Assembly: GCF_033807715.1 (NCBI RefSeq)
Contig: NC_084592.1
Location: 25,450,001-25,514,000, forward strand
Direction of reading: 5' to 3'
Origin: Cololabis saira
Taxonomy: Eukaryota; Chordata; Actinopteri; Beloniformes; Belonidae
Length of the DNA stretch: 64,000 nt
How positions within the stretch are numbered: the first letter of the stretch is position 1; each line of letters starts with the position of its first letter. Below are positions 27,961 to 41,230 of this stretch, in pieces. A program made the position numbers and the translations under genes. The notes under the pieces were generated by a model. It ran no database searches and was not told where the DNA came from. It was given only the letters and a program-made list of their open reading frames with translations.

Positions 27961-30588
27961 AGGAGCAGAATGTCCTCTTCCTTGACATCATCTTTTACTC
28001 CAAGTAACAGGGAGAACATATTTTACAAAGGGAAAATGATCACTTAATAAAAGCACGATGTCTACATTATGGGCACCCATTTTTGGCATTAAACCATTGA
28101 TCATAACCTGTACTGTTTAATAGCTAATATCAGTTCCCTTTAGTTCTCCTTCTATTTGCAAGATGACGCAAGATGATGCCCCCCCAAAAGGAAATTGGGA
28201 ATGTGATAAATTTGGTACAAAAAAATTTAGTTTGTGAAACTTACAGTAAATTTTAAGAAATAAATGCCATGAAACCCATCCTTCATATCAGAAATGCATG
28301 ATCATTTGACATAATCCTACACCATATTGATCATTTTTCTATTGCTAAGGCATCTGTTAATATTTATGGGTCTGTGATCAGATATTGTCACACACTGTTG
28401 TTATCTGAACCTGTATGGCGACTCAAACTGTAATCTGCTGTTGTCCACATATGACAGCTAACCAGGATGTCAAGAGCTAACCGTCTTTAGAAACAGCTTA
28501 ATAGCCTTGAGCACTTAAACACTTTAGTGAGTAAGAATCAAGGCAGAGGGAAGAGATGATGGGGAAAGGAGCGCGTCAGTGATAAGGAATTCAACAATCA
28601 CACCAACAGTTACGGTGCTACAAGCGTAAAATGGTCATTACGGCCTTCTAATGACAAAATCAGTCATGCTACCACACACAAACACAGCTCATGTTAAAGG
28701 AAGCTAACATTCATGGATTGCTGCAGTATGATGGTGCGAAGGCTAAATAGCATAGTAACCCATTCATTGTAAACATAGTTATTGAAAACACATAAATTAA
28801 AAGAAAATACAGTGACAATAAAACAAAAATGTGAATACAAATTTTAAAAGATACGACCTTTACAAAAGCTTTCACTTATGAACTATTTGACCCATTTCAT
28901 TCAGCTGCAGAAAATAAAAGGTAAATTGTTAATATTATTTCTCATATATAATAAGCAAATGCAATAAAAAAGTGAATGTCAAACTCTTGTATTTGCATGG
29001 CAAATATATCTGGTTTTCTATTCAAATATTATTTAATCATTGAAATTAAATTAGTCATCATCTTCATGTTTGATGACTCATAATCATCCTATTAAATCTA
29101 TTTGTTCTTTGCAATTGCCATGGATATAAATCATTTTTTTTAAATAACTTGAAGGATAAGCTCCAGAGAAAAACTGTACATATTTAAATGAACAAATGTC
29201 TTGGGCTGCATGGGATTATGTAAAGAACATTAATGTTTCAAATAGCCGTTCTACTGAAGTTGCTTGGTTCTGCAGACACTGAGGAGCTCACTGTAAGGGA
29301 GAGATGTATGTAATTAAATGTCATCATCATGTTCCTTTAGTGAAGTAAACACCTGGATATTGACTTGAAGAAACACATTAAATGTAAAGAACAACTTTAA
29401 AAAAATAAGGAGGAAACAAGGGAAAAGTCATTTCTGCTGGTTCTCTACCAGAATAATGAATAAAGATGAACATGAGGAAATAATTAGCCAACCAAACACT
29501 TGAGCACTTGCAATACTGCGGGTTTTCTGTACTTCACTGAGCCGTGAGGCCACAGCTGCTGCTTCACACTTTTTTCTTTTCTTTTCCTTTTTTTCCTCTC
29601 TGAGAAGATCCAGCTGTATTATCTCCCTAAACGTCCACATTCATGTGATTGAGCTGACGTTCCTGCAGATGTAGTTTTTGGTGTTTGATATTCTGACATC
29701 TTTTATGACCAGCACTCGTGTAGATGGTGACGCAATTACAAACGTTGCAATGTAACATACCATTATGAAAAATAAGAAAACCCAAATTTGGTCAACCATC
29801 ACGTTGTTCTCAGTGGCGGATGATACGTGCACTCACACGTCGCTGCTTACCAGGACAGCCAAGGTCATTCTCAACACCTGCCTTTGGTCTACTGCATCAG
29901 ATGATTGTCAGCTGAATCCAACATTGTCGATTTGGCCTTTTGATTCTCTCTCTCTCCATCTCTCTCGCTCTCTCTTTCACACACACGACGCACACATGTG
30001 CACACCTACACAGTGACTTGGTAAGAGATTGTTGGCTCCTTGCTTTAACAGACTGAATCGTGGCTTCCAAGACACAAACTTGTTTATGTGTGACCGAGCT
30101 TGAAATGATATGATTGGTTAGGACCCACCAGCGTGCGCAGAATGACAGCAGTGAAAGTGTATTTGTAACACACATGAACACTTCTGTCTTTGTGAGGACA
30201 CTAGTGGAGCCTCTTTGTCAAATCTTTAAAACTTAACAGCTCGTTTAAGCCTTTTCCCAAAAAGCAGTGCACCGTTATCCCCGCAATGGGCAGAAATCTG
30301 AGCTGACTACAGATAGGGTGGGTGCTTTCTTTTTACTTTGCTTAGCTTTTTGATAGAAGAGCAACGGCTTGTACCTTTTTCCTCCTTTTCACTGCACACA
30401 AATGTTGGGTCGTCCTTGGTTTTTTCATACATAGCTAAAAGGAACCTGTGAGCACCTGATGATTGTAGTGCAGTCTCATGTATTAAAAAACAATCATCTG
30501 GAAGATCCCATTTCACACATCATGAAAAATTACTTTACAAAGACAGTTAATATATTTCTATCCCAATATGCAACTTTGTCCTGATGTG
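27961..30588. other. Non-coding, nothing recognised
   Basis: Mostly AT-rich. A (CT)n-rich and CA-rich patch occurs at 29944-30005. No exon or element was supported. Confidence 0.45.
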
Positions 30589-30850
30589 TATTAAATACCC
30601 TACTTTTAATTGAGAAAATGGGATAGAACTAACAGTTAAACCAAAGAGTTGTATGATATTCTTTTTCATCTCAGACTTTCATGTACTTATAATATTTACT
30701 GACCGCATACTATCACCACTTTGTAGTCTACTGTCTATAATGTGCCATGATAACCCTCTAGCCTGAGCTTGAATGAGTCACTTATCCATCAGATGTTTCA
30801 GACAACCGGATAGAGAATTATTTACTCGGCATGTTTCAAGCATATGTCTT

Positions 30851-31207
<357 letters not shown>

Positions 31208-31422
31208 AAGCATATGTCTTGCTCTATTTATTTTGAAAACTAATCATCTTGATACAAGAATAATGCTAAATGTTCCAGCTTTATGAGCGGGAATTAAATG
31301 GTGCTGTGGAGGGCGGCCTTCAACCAGTTACTCCTGACAACCTGTTTTATTAGAGACTGGCAAAACATGCCACTGCTCAATTCATTCATCATTTTGTTGT
31401 AAACCATATAATACTATATAAT

Positions 31423-31488
<66 letters not shown>
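31423..31488. repeat. (AT)n microsatellite
   Basis: About 33 units at the end of dispersed repeat copy B, followed by ATAATAGATAATATAATA-type degenerate repeats. Confidence 0.95.
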
Positions 31489-31494
<6 letters not shown>

Positions 31495-32759
31495 AAATAT
31501 AATAGATAATATAATATAATAGATAAAATGAATAATAATACAAATATAATTCAGAGACATACGAACACATTTAAAGGTATCTTGTCATGTTTGGTTACTT
31601 TTCCAGATCTCCTTTTTTTGTAATGTAAATGCTGCATTCTTTCAAATATTAAATTTCTTAATTTTCAAGAAAAAAGAGGAAAAGGAAGAAAGAGAAGGAA
31701 AACATTACAAAAAGAACAAATTAATGTTGTTGAAGTGAAGTATCAACCTAACTTTCAGAGAAAAATGTGTAATAGTACGATGGTCTGTAGGATCGTAGTA
31801 CGATCATATATTCCCACATCAGCCTACAGATGTTATAATAAATCAGTTTCACAGTCTAAGGGTGGAATGAGGAGAGTGGCAACATGCCATAGGCTGGTTT
31901 TCTTAATGTGTTCTGAAGTATCTAAACCCAACATCACACCGTAGACCTATTTTAGCCCTTGAACCATTCCCCACCCTACATCAGGGTTCAAACCGTGTCA
32001 GACGTGTACGCTGGCATGTAACCAGTCTAGACACGGATCTAATGAGATATCACACACGAACTTCAGCATGTAGTGATTATGTGTTGAAATGATGAAATAT
32101 CAACACGTCACTGTTACGTGACATTGTTATGTAGCAACGTGTTGGATGGGGAATCAGTCAATAAAAAACAAACTCTAATCATATTTTCCTAAGAGACTGC
32201 TACATCTTATACTCCAGCATAGCTACTGTACGTTCACTTGGGTACGTGAGGATCATTGCTTGAAGCCAGCTCCTTTAGCGGCTCCAGCTCAGTTTTAGCG
32301 GTGCCTTTTGCTAAATTAAATAAAAGGCATTGACAGTATTTCGACTTAGAAGAACGTTCAAAACATCTTTGTAGCAGCTTCAGTTTAGCAGTAATGGAAA
32401 ACAAAATAAAAAGTTTTTTTTTTCTGTTTTCAGAGAGAATCCTCTGTGGCTAACCAAGAACAAAGGCCAAAGATTGAGTGCTTTGATTAGCTGTCGTGCA
32501 TTTGGAATATTTTTTACAAAGTGTGCAGGAATGTCTGAGATCATCTCGGTTATGATTAGAAATCCTTTTGTTTTGGAGGATCTTGTAAAGTACAGCATCT
32601 AAAACCGCTTTTGTTCAACTGTAAAGCAAAAAAAAAAAATGCTAACAAAATTCATAGTTACAATCTTTCATGGTATAATTATTTTGAGGAAAAAAACATT
32701 TTGGAAAATTGATTGTTGCCAATTTCGCTTGAGCTGATTCTGCACATCAGACTATGGCT
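31489..32759. other. Non-coding, nothing recognised
   Basis: No supported gene or element. Confidence 0.45.
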
Positions 32760-33070
32760 AATAAAATTTAACACTCCCACATTTGAAGGAAATGCCGGCC
32801 ATTACAAATCTATAATTCTTTTTCGCCCGTGCAACGTCCATGCAGATCTCCAATTAAATCAATTTTAGCAGGAAAAGGTTGAATTAGCATATTCACCATT
32901 GTTACGAGGCCACACTTTGCTCAATTTCAAAGCGTGCAGTGCTGGGGGAACCCTGCTGCGCTGGAACAGATCAAACCCGTCACTTGAGATAACTGCGCTT
33001 TCTGATGACTGCAGACAAGCGATAACTGCACATGATTGTTTGACTTAAGTGTCTGTCCAACGGTAGAGTG
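32760..33070. promoter_or_regulatory. Candidate conserved non-coding element
   Basis: Repeat-free block with ATGCAGATCTCCAATTAAAT and GAATTAGCATATTCACCATT, followed by a GC-balanced section with spaced AACTGC words. No coding frame. Enhancer role is inferred from composition only. Confidence 0.25.
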
Positions 33071-35348
33071 TTGCACAGATGACAGAAGGACTGAATTATC
33101 TTTTCTGGATTAAATAAATCAAATGATTTGAATATGAATTCCTCAATGAATATTTAGGATTAAAATGCCCTATCAATCTGGAATAAAAACATTCCAAAAA
33201 AATAACAAATATTAAAACTCTATGCACCAGAGACTTATAATAATAAAACTGAATAGTTAAAAAAAAAAAAAAATGTCATAAGTAAATGTAACTACACAGG
33301 ATATACATAGCAATTCAAATTAGTAATACTTTATTAGAAACCAGAATTTTATTGACTTACTTGTTTGTAATATGGTATATGGATAAAAATGCATTGTTTT
33401 TTTTGTTGTTTTTTTAATTGTTAGTTTCAGTTTTGGTGCACTGGAGCAGGGACAAAAATACAAGCGTTTATACCAAACTGAACTTAAGGAAGCTCATGCC
33501 AAAAGCCACATTTTACAGCTTCCCTAATGATGCATAAACAGTTGCCCCAAATTTGGGCTTGTGGTTTGAAAAGACTGCTGTGTGTTATCACTGGTATAAT
33601 TGAAGTTGTTGCAGCTCCATCGTTGCAGCCGTGGGGTGTTGAAAAATGAAGAGTACAGACTGTGGTTATCTATTATGGAGCTAATTATAGGAATACACCC
33701 AGGGCTCAGCAACTGTCCCTGGCACTTCACAGTCTGTGATCTATATACCAAAACCTAAGACTGCTTACCAAGGTTACAAGTGGGATGAAAAACACAGCAG
33801 ACTAAATGTAGTTGATGTTGCATTTTTCGGGGGGGAAATTATCTCCAAACAAAAACAAGAAAATTAGCTTTGACATTAAAGAAAACGTTTGATTAGAGCT
33901 ATTATTTCATTACACATGTATTCTTATGTAAGTGTGTGTCTGCATGTGTGCAGCTGTGATAGCGTGATTATTGTGTGACAGCTGCTCAGAAGGAGCCCAA
34001 CTTGGGGCACGTGAAGAGGTCTTAAATAAGGCAGTAGCTTTCTGAGTGGCTACACTCTCCCATGAACACTCTCCCCTTCTGAAAGGCTGCAATTACCATG
34101 TCAGCTGCTATCCTGCTAACATGAAAAAATAGCCCAAGATAATTATTCACTTCCCAGCTCAGTCAGTAAGAAGCCGCAGAACTGGAAGACAGTACGAATG
34201 GGAAACTGACAAAACCATTAAAATGAACAGAACTGATACGACATTAAATATGCAGTGTTGGTCCTCAGATGTTAATGTCCTGCCAGCTTTTTCAAAGCGC
34301 TCTTTTAATTTGTAATAAAGAAAGATGCACATGCATTTGCACTGTAGACTTGAAAACTTTGAGGAAGCGACTCTTGGCTGCATCATTTTGTCTCACCACG
34401 AGGTGGACTCAGCAGGGAATGAAATTAAAGTTGAGAATGTATATGTTTGACGGGTAACGTTTGACCTCTGAGTGTTTCAAACTAGTGGTTATGAAACAGG
34501 ACAGGCGGTAATTTTTACTTCCTCTCATTAAATAATAATCTAAAAGAGGGTGAGTTTTCCGTAGGCGTGAGTGATTGGCTGTTGGAAATAGAAGTGGAAG
34601 CAGCCAAGACTGAGGCTGTTTTCACCTTCATGCTTTAACTCCCTTAAAATAAATTAGGGTGAGCTTTCCTGCTCAGTGTGGTTCCTTTCATCCTACTTGA
34701 ATGCAGTTTTGCACAAGTAGGCCAGGACCCCCAGAAAGAGGTGGTCTCCATTGGGATTGTGAACCTCTGGTGAAAATGCATGCTGAACCGAAACAGGATC
34801 CAAAGCCTATAATCACATGATTTCAGCTATTGAATTAAGCATAGAGCCTTTATTTGTGTGGTATTAACACTCGGCTAAAACTGTGTACTGTAGGTTTTCC
34901 ACGTCTCATAGGACAAGCAGTACCGCAGTATTCCACAAGACTACGTCTTCTTCCTGCACTTATACTTTAGTTCCTGCAGCTAACACATCTGACCAGTAAA
35001 TCCAGAAGATATTTTACCGTTGTTTGAAGTGATGCATTTTGGTACGCTTGGATCTTTCTTGCCATCAAAAGAAACAAGATGAGGAAAAGTTGAAAAAGCT
35101 ACAAGTTCTCAACGGGAAATGTAGCTGCAGAAATTGGAGTTCTGCATCACAGCCTTGTTGTCTCTCAACATGCTCCGTGTACAAATTGAAGAAAAAAAAA
35201 ATCAAATAAAAAACATTAATAATAATTTTTTTTAAATCCAGGTTTGCTTTCTGTTTGTTTTGGGACAGATGAACTGGCAAAAATCACAAATTTTGTATGA
35301 AAAAGTTGACATTAATTAATTGACATTAAAGTTGACATAAAAAGACAA

Positions 35349-35352
<4 letters not shown>
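33071..35352. other. Non-coding, nothing recognised
   Basis: AT-rich with several homopolymers. No exon, RNA gene or transposon end was supported. Confidence 0.45.
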
Positions 35353-35417
<65 letters not shown>

Positions 35418-35420
35418 TAT
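35353..35420. repeat. (AT)n microsatellite
   Basis: About 34 AT units with one ACATAT interruption at the right. Confidence 0.95.
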
Positions 35421-35629
35421 AAAAAGAACAAATGGTTCAAAAGATGAACACCTTTTTCCAATTGTAGGTGCGCATATGGTATTTTTCGAAGATAAATATG
35501 AGGCTGACTGTGTTGGAAATGTGAAAATCTAAATAATCCTTAAAATAAATAATGTCAAAGAAATTCAATTATTAGCTGTTATTTAAATCAAGCCATGATT
35601 CCAAAAAGGAATTAGCATGCTTACAAAGA

Positions 35630-36035
35630 CCTTTTATTTGTTTTGAAGTCTTTGAATGGACTGGCCCCAGATTAGTTGTGTGACCTTGTTAAGGTGCATC
35701 AACCCTCAAGAGGCCTTAGGTCAGCTGACCAGATGGTCCTGGACGCTCCTCAATCCCTCATGATGTCCAGAGGAGAGCTGTGGCTCCCACGCTGTGGAAC
35801 GCATTGCCCCTCTCTGTGCGGTCTGCCAATACCCTCTGCATTTTTAAAACGCATCTTAAAACCCTTTCATTCACCTTGGCATTTGGCTGCGCGGCCACCC
35901 CTACTGGATCTTTATCTGTCTTATTTTAATGTTTATTGTTTCTTATTGATGATGATTTTTTTATTGTAAAGCGCTTTGCTTTGCCTAGGATTTATATGTG
36001 CTATATGAATAAAGCTGACACTGACATTGACAATG
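35630..36035 (+). mobile_element. L2-type LINE, 3' end fragment
   Basis: Broken frames give LKSLNGLAPD, then RGLRSADQ and LWLPRCGTHCPS-like words, as in the C-terminal tail of fish L2 ORF2 (consensus idea: a LKALNGLAP...S...R...SFS..APRLWNSLP order). The end AAGCGCTTTG...GTGCTATATGAATAAAG is the L2 3' tail used for priming. The fragment is 5'-truncated and frameshifted and abuts the hairpin-ended repeat at 36058. Confidence 0.8.
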
Positions 36036-36057
36036 GTTTCCAGGATGAAAAGGAAAA

Positions 36058-36912
36058 TTAAAGCTGCAAGCAGCGATGAACGGGCCCTCGCGCGTGCAAT
36101 TTTCACCAATAAAAGCCAAGGACTCAAAACCAAGTCCGATGACACTACCCACGACTCTCTATATCAAACCAATCAAAAGTTATGGCAGAAAATAGGAACT
36201 ATCAAATATCGACCATACAGAAGAAGGGGCGGGGCTAATTTGCACCAATTATGTTCAAGGACTCAAAACCGAGTCCGATGACACCACCCACGACTCTCTA
36301 TATCAAACCATTCAAAAGTTATGGCAGAAAGTAGGAACTATCAAATATGGACCAATCAGAGGAAGGATGGGCGTGCTTTTTGGCGTCTATCGTCGCCACG
36401 GTAACAACGACTGAGACTGAGAAAAGTAATGTGCATATTCGCAGGATCGAGACGCACATTTTGATGTATAACACACCTGGGTGCACGTTAAGGTTCGGGC
36501 GAAGAAGCGGCCGAAGAAATGGCATAAATTGTTAAAAAGAAAGCAAAATTACATGATTCATTCAAAATGGCCGACTTCCTGTTCGGTTTCGGCCATGGCG
36601 CCAAGAGACTTTTCTTTAAGTTGCGACATGATACAGGTGTGTACCGATTTTAGTGCATGTACGTCAAACCGTATTGTGGGGCTTGAGTCACAAAGTTTTT
36701 AGGGGGCGCTGTTGAGCCATTAGGCAACGCCCATTAATGCAAACCATTAAATATCAAATTTTTCTCCAGGCCTGGCTTGCATGCAAAATTTGCTGACTTT
36801 GGGGGCACGTTTAGGGGGAAAAAAGGCCCTCATTTCGAGAGAAGAAAAACGAGAAAAAAAAAATTCCTACAGATACAATAGGGCCTTCGCACTGTAAGTG
36901 CTCAGGCCCTAA
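36058..36912 (+). mobile_element. Hairpin-ended repeat copy 1
   Basis: Begins TTAAAGCTGCAAGCAGCG (a small GCTGC-AA-GCAGC hairpin) and ends in a longer hairpin, GGGCCTTCGCACT with AGTGCTCAGGCCC, then TAA. GGGCCYTCGC is repeated in direct orientation near both ends. There are no terminal inverted repeats. An internal block of about 120 bases (CAAAACCRAGTCCGATGACA... to GGGGCGGGG) is duplicated in tandem at about 36119-36235 and 36258-36365. Hairpin ends and lack of TIRs recall Helitron-like or helentron-like elements; the class is inferred, no replicase is present. Confidence 0.7.
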
Positions 36913-38927
36913 TGAGCCATATTCTGACTTCAATCTTGGTCATTGTATATGGAAGTTTTATCAAAGTGGATTTTGTTGGCTTTATGTTAAATAGGAATTT
37001 TATCTTATTTTTTTTTTGTGCTGGGGTTTCAAGAGAATAATGTATACGTCACAGTTGATGTCCCCCCAATTTATTTGTAAGAAATGCCATCACAGCTCCA
37101 AATCCCATTAGCGCTCAGACCTTCATTTAGAATTTTTTTTTCATATAAATCTAAAATTTAGTAAGAGGTTTGCTTCATCTGCAACACATCAGTGGCTTTT
37201 CCAGGGAGTACCCCTGCCTTTCACCTGACCGGAGCTGGGGAGGCTTTGCATATCCCAGTGGCTCAGGTGTGGATGAGGGATGTCTGGATGGACGCATTGT
37301 TTGTTTGTTTTACATCAACTCCATAAGATGCTTTTTAGGTAATTGATGTAAAAGTGGAAGTGGGAGTAAAGAAACCTTTTTTTCTTTTTTGTTTGTTTAA
37401 TGAATTATTTGTTATTGGTATTTATTTATTTAATTTTCCATGCAGTTTATTTCTGTCAAAATAAGCAAAGATTAAAATACCCAAATTCAAGACCATTGGT
37501 CCACAAACACCAAAGTATGATATCACACTGGTTATCTCCTTTACGTAGTTGAACATAAATGATCATTCTCATACAATGACTTGAGTGGCTTTCTATTCAT
37601 ATCATATTAGTGTTTTAGGACAATGTACATTGGATTGACATAAAATACTGTCAAAGCTTGGCTTGTGACGGTACATTGGTCTGTATCATGGATGGGTGTC
37701 AATGAGCTTGAAAAACTGGAATTTTTGCTTGTAATGTTTGCTGTGTGCGATATGAGATAAAAGGAAACTCCATGTTGGCCTTTCTGAGTGTTTTTGTTTT
37801 ATACAGGAAACAATTTTGTTTGTTGAAAAAAAATGCCTTTGCACCGTGGCATTGTTTTTCTTCCAGGACTTTGTGGGTATTTTTTTATTTAATTTACTCT
37901 GCTTCTGTCAAAGCACAGCTTTTGTCAAAACAGTTTTTATGTTATTTTGTATCTTTTAACCTCCGTTAGACAAATGTCGTGTACAGGCTGTGGAAGGATT
38001 ATATACTTTCATTTCAGCATAAGACTTCCTGAAGATTTAATGAGATCAGGAGTAGCAGCTTCAGTCAGAGGCCACTGTGCAGCCTGTGGTTCTCTGCTGG
38101 GGAGTGTGACACCGTGGTGTGATGGCTATTCTCCTCCTTAGTCAGCCTACTTGTAAATACTTTGTTTTCCCTCACTAAGATAGTGCATTAATCCTCAGTC
38201 ATTTTGATGCTTCAGCCTCATGTACTCTAATTCCATCAATAAAGCTGTTTTCCAAAGAAGTTGGTGAAAGTAAATGAAGACATTGACTTTCAGCTGCAGT
38301 AAAAATGAAAACTTCTCAGAAATGAATAGATGTGAAACCTCAGCTAAACAGCAACAACCTCAGTCCCATGTTAGAGTGTTATTTTCAAATCACATTACAA
38401 ATGACAGCACAGTTATTACTGCACTCCAACAAGTGTGGCTACCTTTTTATCCCAGTTGGTGTACTTTCTGTCTCCCAGACGAGAACAGAGGCAGGTGCAC
38501 AGAAGCATTATTATTATTCTGTTTATCTGGCTGCAACACTTGGTGACACCTTGGACCTTCTCAGACATGCAAAGACACACATGAATATTGGAACATGCTT
38601 GGCGGTACACATTCACAAGCTTGCACCTGTCCAGCAGGTTTATGCTTGTCAGTGTTTATTTCTCTCAGACCCTTGATTTTATTGGGTTGGACAAGACGTT
38701 TTACTTGGATTTTGCTAAAGAAACAAAAAATAAGATAAATAAAGAAGCATCTTAAGTGAACAATTCTGAAAAATGATAAAAAGACGGTAAACTTCACTCA
38801 GTGGAGAGACCAAGGAATAAAGTATTTACAACAATCGTAAGTGGATTTTTTTTTACTTTTTAGCACAATCCCCGTTCAATATGGAATTAGCAGTAACACA
38901 TTTTTAGAATACCAACAACTCAAGTCC
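36913..38927. other. Non-coding, nothing recognised
   Basis: AT-rich unique sequence; frames at 37745-38676 have no recognisable domain. Confidence 0.4.
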
Positions 38928-38935
38928 ATAATAAG

Positions 38936-39977
38936 TAGGGGTGTAACAATATATCGTGCCACGAAATTTCGCGATACAAAAACGTCACGAAACGTGTCGT
39001 GGAGGTGACAAACTGTATCGCGATATTGGGTTATTAATATTAATCTATTGTTCTGACTAGTAACGCGCGTGCCGACCGCGCCTCGACCCGCGGACCAAAA
39101 TCTTACTCCGCTCAGAAGAAACTAGTACCGTTTTGCAGTCCCGATCACGGGACTCAAGCGGGGTTTTGAGCTCTGAACTTTTAAGTCTGGTGTAGAGTTA
39201 AGCCTTACCTTATTAAATTAAATCTTTTTCGGGTCGTGAGTAGGATAAACACGGGACAACTTCTTCCGAGTTAGAGTGTACTTTAATGTCCGCTCAACAG
39301 TGTAGGATTTTAGAACATCAACACAGCACCTAGTGCTGTACTGTGGCGTATCACTCCGCCCAATCTACAACAGACTAAGCACTACAGATAAACTGACTAG
39401 TGTCATTATAGTCCCTGATTTACATCAGAATATAAAGAATATATTTATAAAATAATGAACCCTGAATTACCAAAATAACCTTCTTAACAAAAATTAATCT
39501 CCTCTTACACTTATAAGGTGAGCATGAATCAATCTGTTTTATGATGTAAAATTGTATGTATTTATTTACTTTTATTTATTTATTTAATTTTAGTTGTTAC
39601 ATTTCTGGAAAAGAAAAAAGTCAGATCATACATGAGAGAAACTATTCAGTTTGTGGCAAAATATTTTTACTTGTATGAAACTGAAGATGCATAATGCAAA
39701 CCTGACATTTACTTTTAGTTCAGTTTGTGAAAAATGGTTGGCCTGGCTTTCTCTTTAAAACTTAAACAGTTATAAAGCATTACAAACTGTAACAATAGGG
39801 CAAATGCACAGCATTGTTTTGTATTTTGTGTCTTTCAAATAAAAGACCATTTTTTATAGTCATATGTTCCTCATTCAAGGTTGTTAAAAAAATACTGCTA
39901 TAATATCGTATCATTATCGTGACCTCAATATCGTGTATCGTACCGTATCGTGAGATTAGTGTATCGTTACACCCCTA
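38936..39977. mobile_element. Non-autonomous hAT element with 8-bp TSD
   Basis: The ends are TAGGGGTGTAACAATA and, inverted, TAGGGGTGTAACGATA. ATAATAAG is duplicated exactly at 38928-38935 and 39978-39985. Both subterminal zones carry many TATCG/CGATA words, likely transposase binding sites. The 1042-bp interior has no transposase frame and includes a CpG-rich patch (39060-39150). Confidence 0.9.
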
Positions 39978-39985
39978 ATAATAAG

Positions 39986-40537
39986 TAAAAAATATAAACT
40001 CAACCAACTGGATCTGCAACTTCACATTAAAGTAACATAATTACTTAATCTAAACATCCCAAAATTACTATCAAAATTCCAAAATAAATAACTCAGTCTC
40101 TCTTCTGATCTCAAAATGGGAGGCTGACTTATCTCTTAACACTAATCAAATTTCTTGGTCACAATGTATACTAGGTCACCTGGGTGACATCCACGTGGTA
40201 CCTCACATGGTTCACTTGGTTCTCACTGCCTTATGTATCGCAAAGAAAACCGTTCTAATGAACTGGAAAAGTCTAATCTATGTATTAATCAATTTAGGAA
40301 TATTTTGGTAGATTATATCAGTAATGAGATAATGTCCGCTTCCACTAAACATCATTCAGCAGAACTACATTCTCTCTGGTCCCCGTTTTTGGTCTTCATC
40401 TCCTAGTGGGGTCGGGTGGGTGGTGATGAATTAAATAAGAGAAAATTAAAAAGAAAAAAAAAGAAAAAGAGGAGCAGGAAAAAAAGAAAAATGACTAATC
40501 GATTATGTGATAACATTAATAATAACAATGATAATAA
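39986..40537. other. Non-coding, nothing recognised
   Basis: AT-rich with a GAAAAAG-rich patch around 40440-40490. Confidence 0.45.
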
Positions 40538-41230
40538 TTAAAGCTGCAAGCAGCGATGAACGGGCCCTCGCACCCTTGTGCACGTTCAGGCGTGCTGCAG
40601 TGGAAGCGCTTGTATGACTTGCATGTAGATTCTTCAGGCCTGGACATTTAGCGGATGACACCACCCACGACTCTATATCAAACCATTCAAAAGTTATGGC
40701 AGAAAGTAGGAACTATCAGATATCGACCAATCAGAAGAAGGGGCGGGGCTAATTCATGGCAATGAAGGTCAAGTACTCAAAACCGAGTCAGATGAAACAA
40801 CCCACATGTCTTTATCACAACCCGTTCAAAAAGTTATGGCAGAGAATAGGGACTATAAAATACAAAATTACACAATTAACTGAAAATGGCCGACTTCCTG
40901 TTCGGTTTCGGCCATGGCGCCAAGAGACTTTTCTTTAAGTTGCGACATGATACAGGTGTGTACGCCAAACCGTATCGTGGGGCTTGAGGCACAAAGTTTT
41001 CTAGGGAGCGCTGTTGAGCCATTAGGCCACGCCCATTAATGCAAACCATGAAATATCAAATTTTTCGCCAGGCCTGGCTTGCGTGCAAAATTTGGTGACT
41101 TTTGGGGCACATTTAGGGGGGCAAAAAGGCCCTCATTTCGTCAGAGAAATAAAAAAAAGAAAAACGTGGAGAAAAAAAAATTTCCTACAGATACAATAGG
41201 GCCTTCGCACTGTCAGTGCTCAGGCCCTAA
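40538..41230 (+). mobile_element. Hairpin-ended repeat copy 2
   Basis: Same 5' start, same 3' hairpin and CCCTAAT end as copy 1 at 36058-36912, but 160 bp shorter. The internal unit (GATGACACCACCCACGACTC ... GGGGCGGGG) is present about one and a half times. Near the 5' end GGGCCCTCGCACCC and GTGCACGTTCAGGC give a second copy of the terminal hairpin motif. No coding capacity. Confidence 0.7.
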
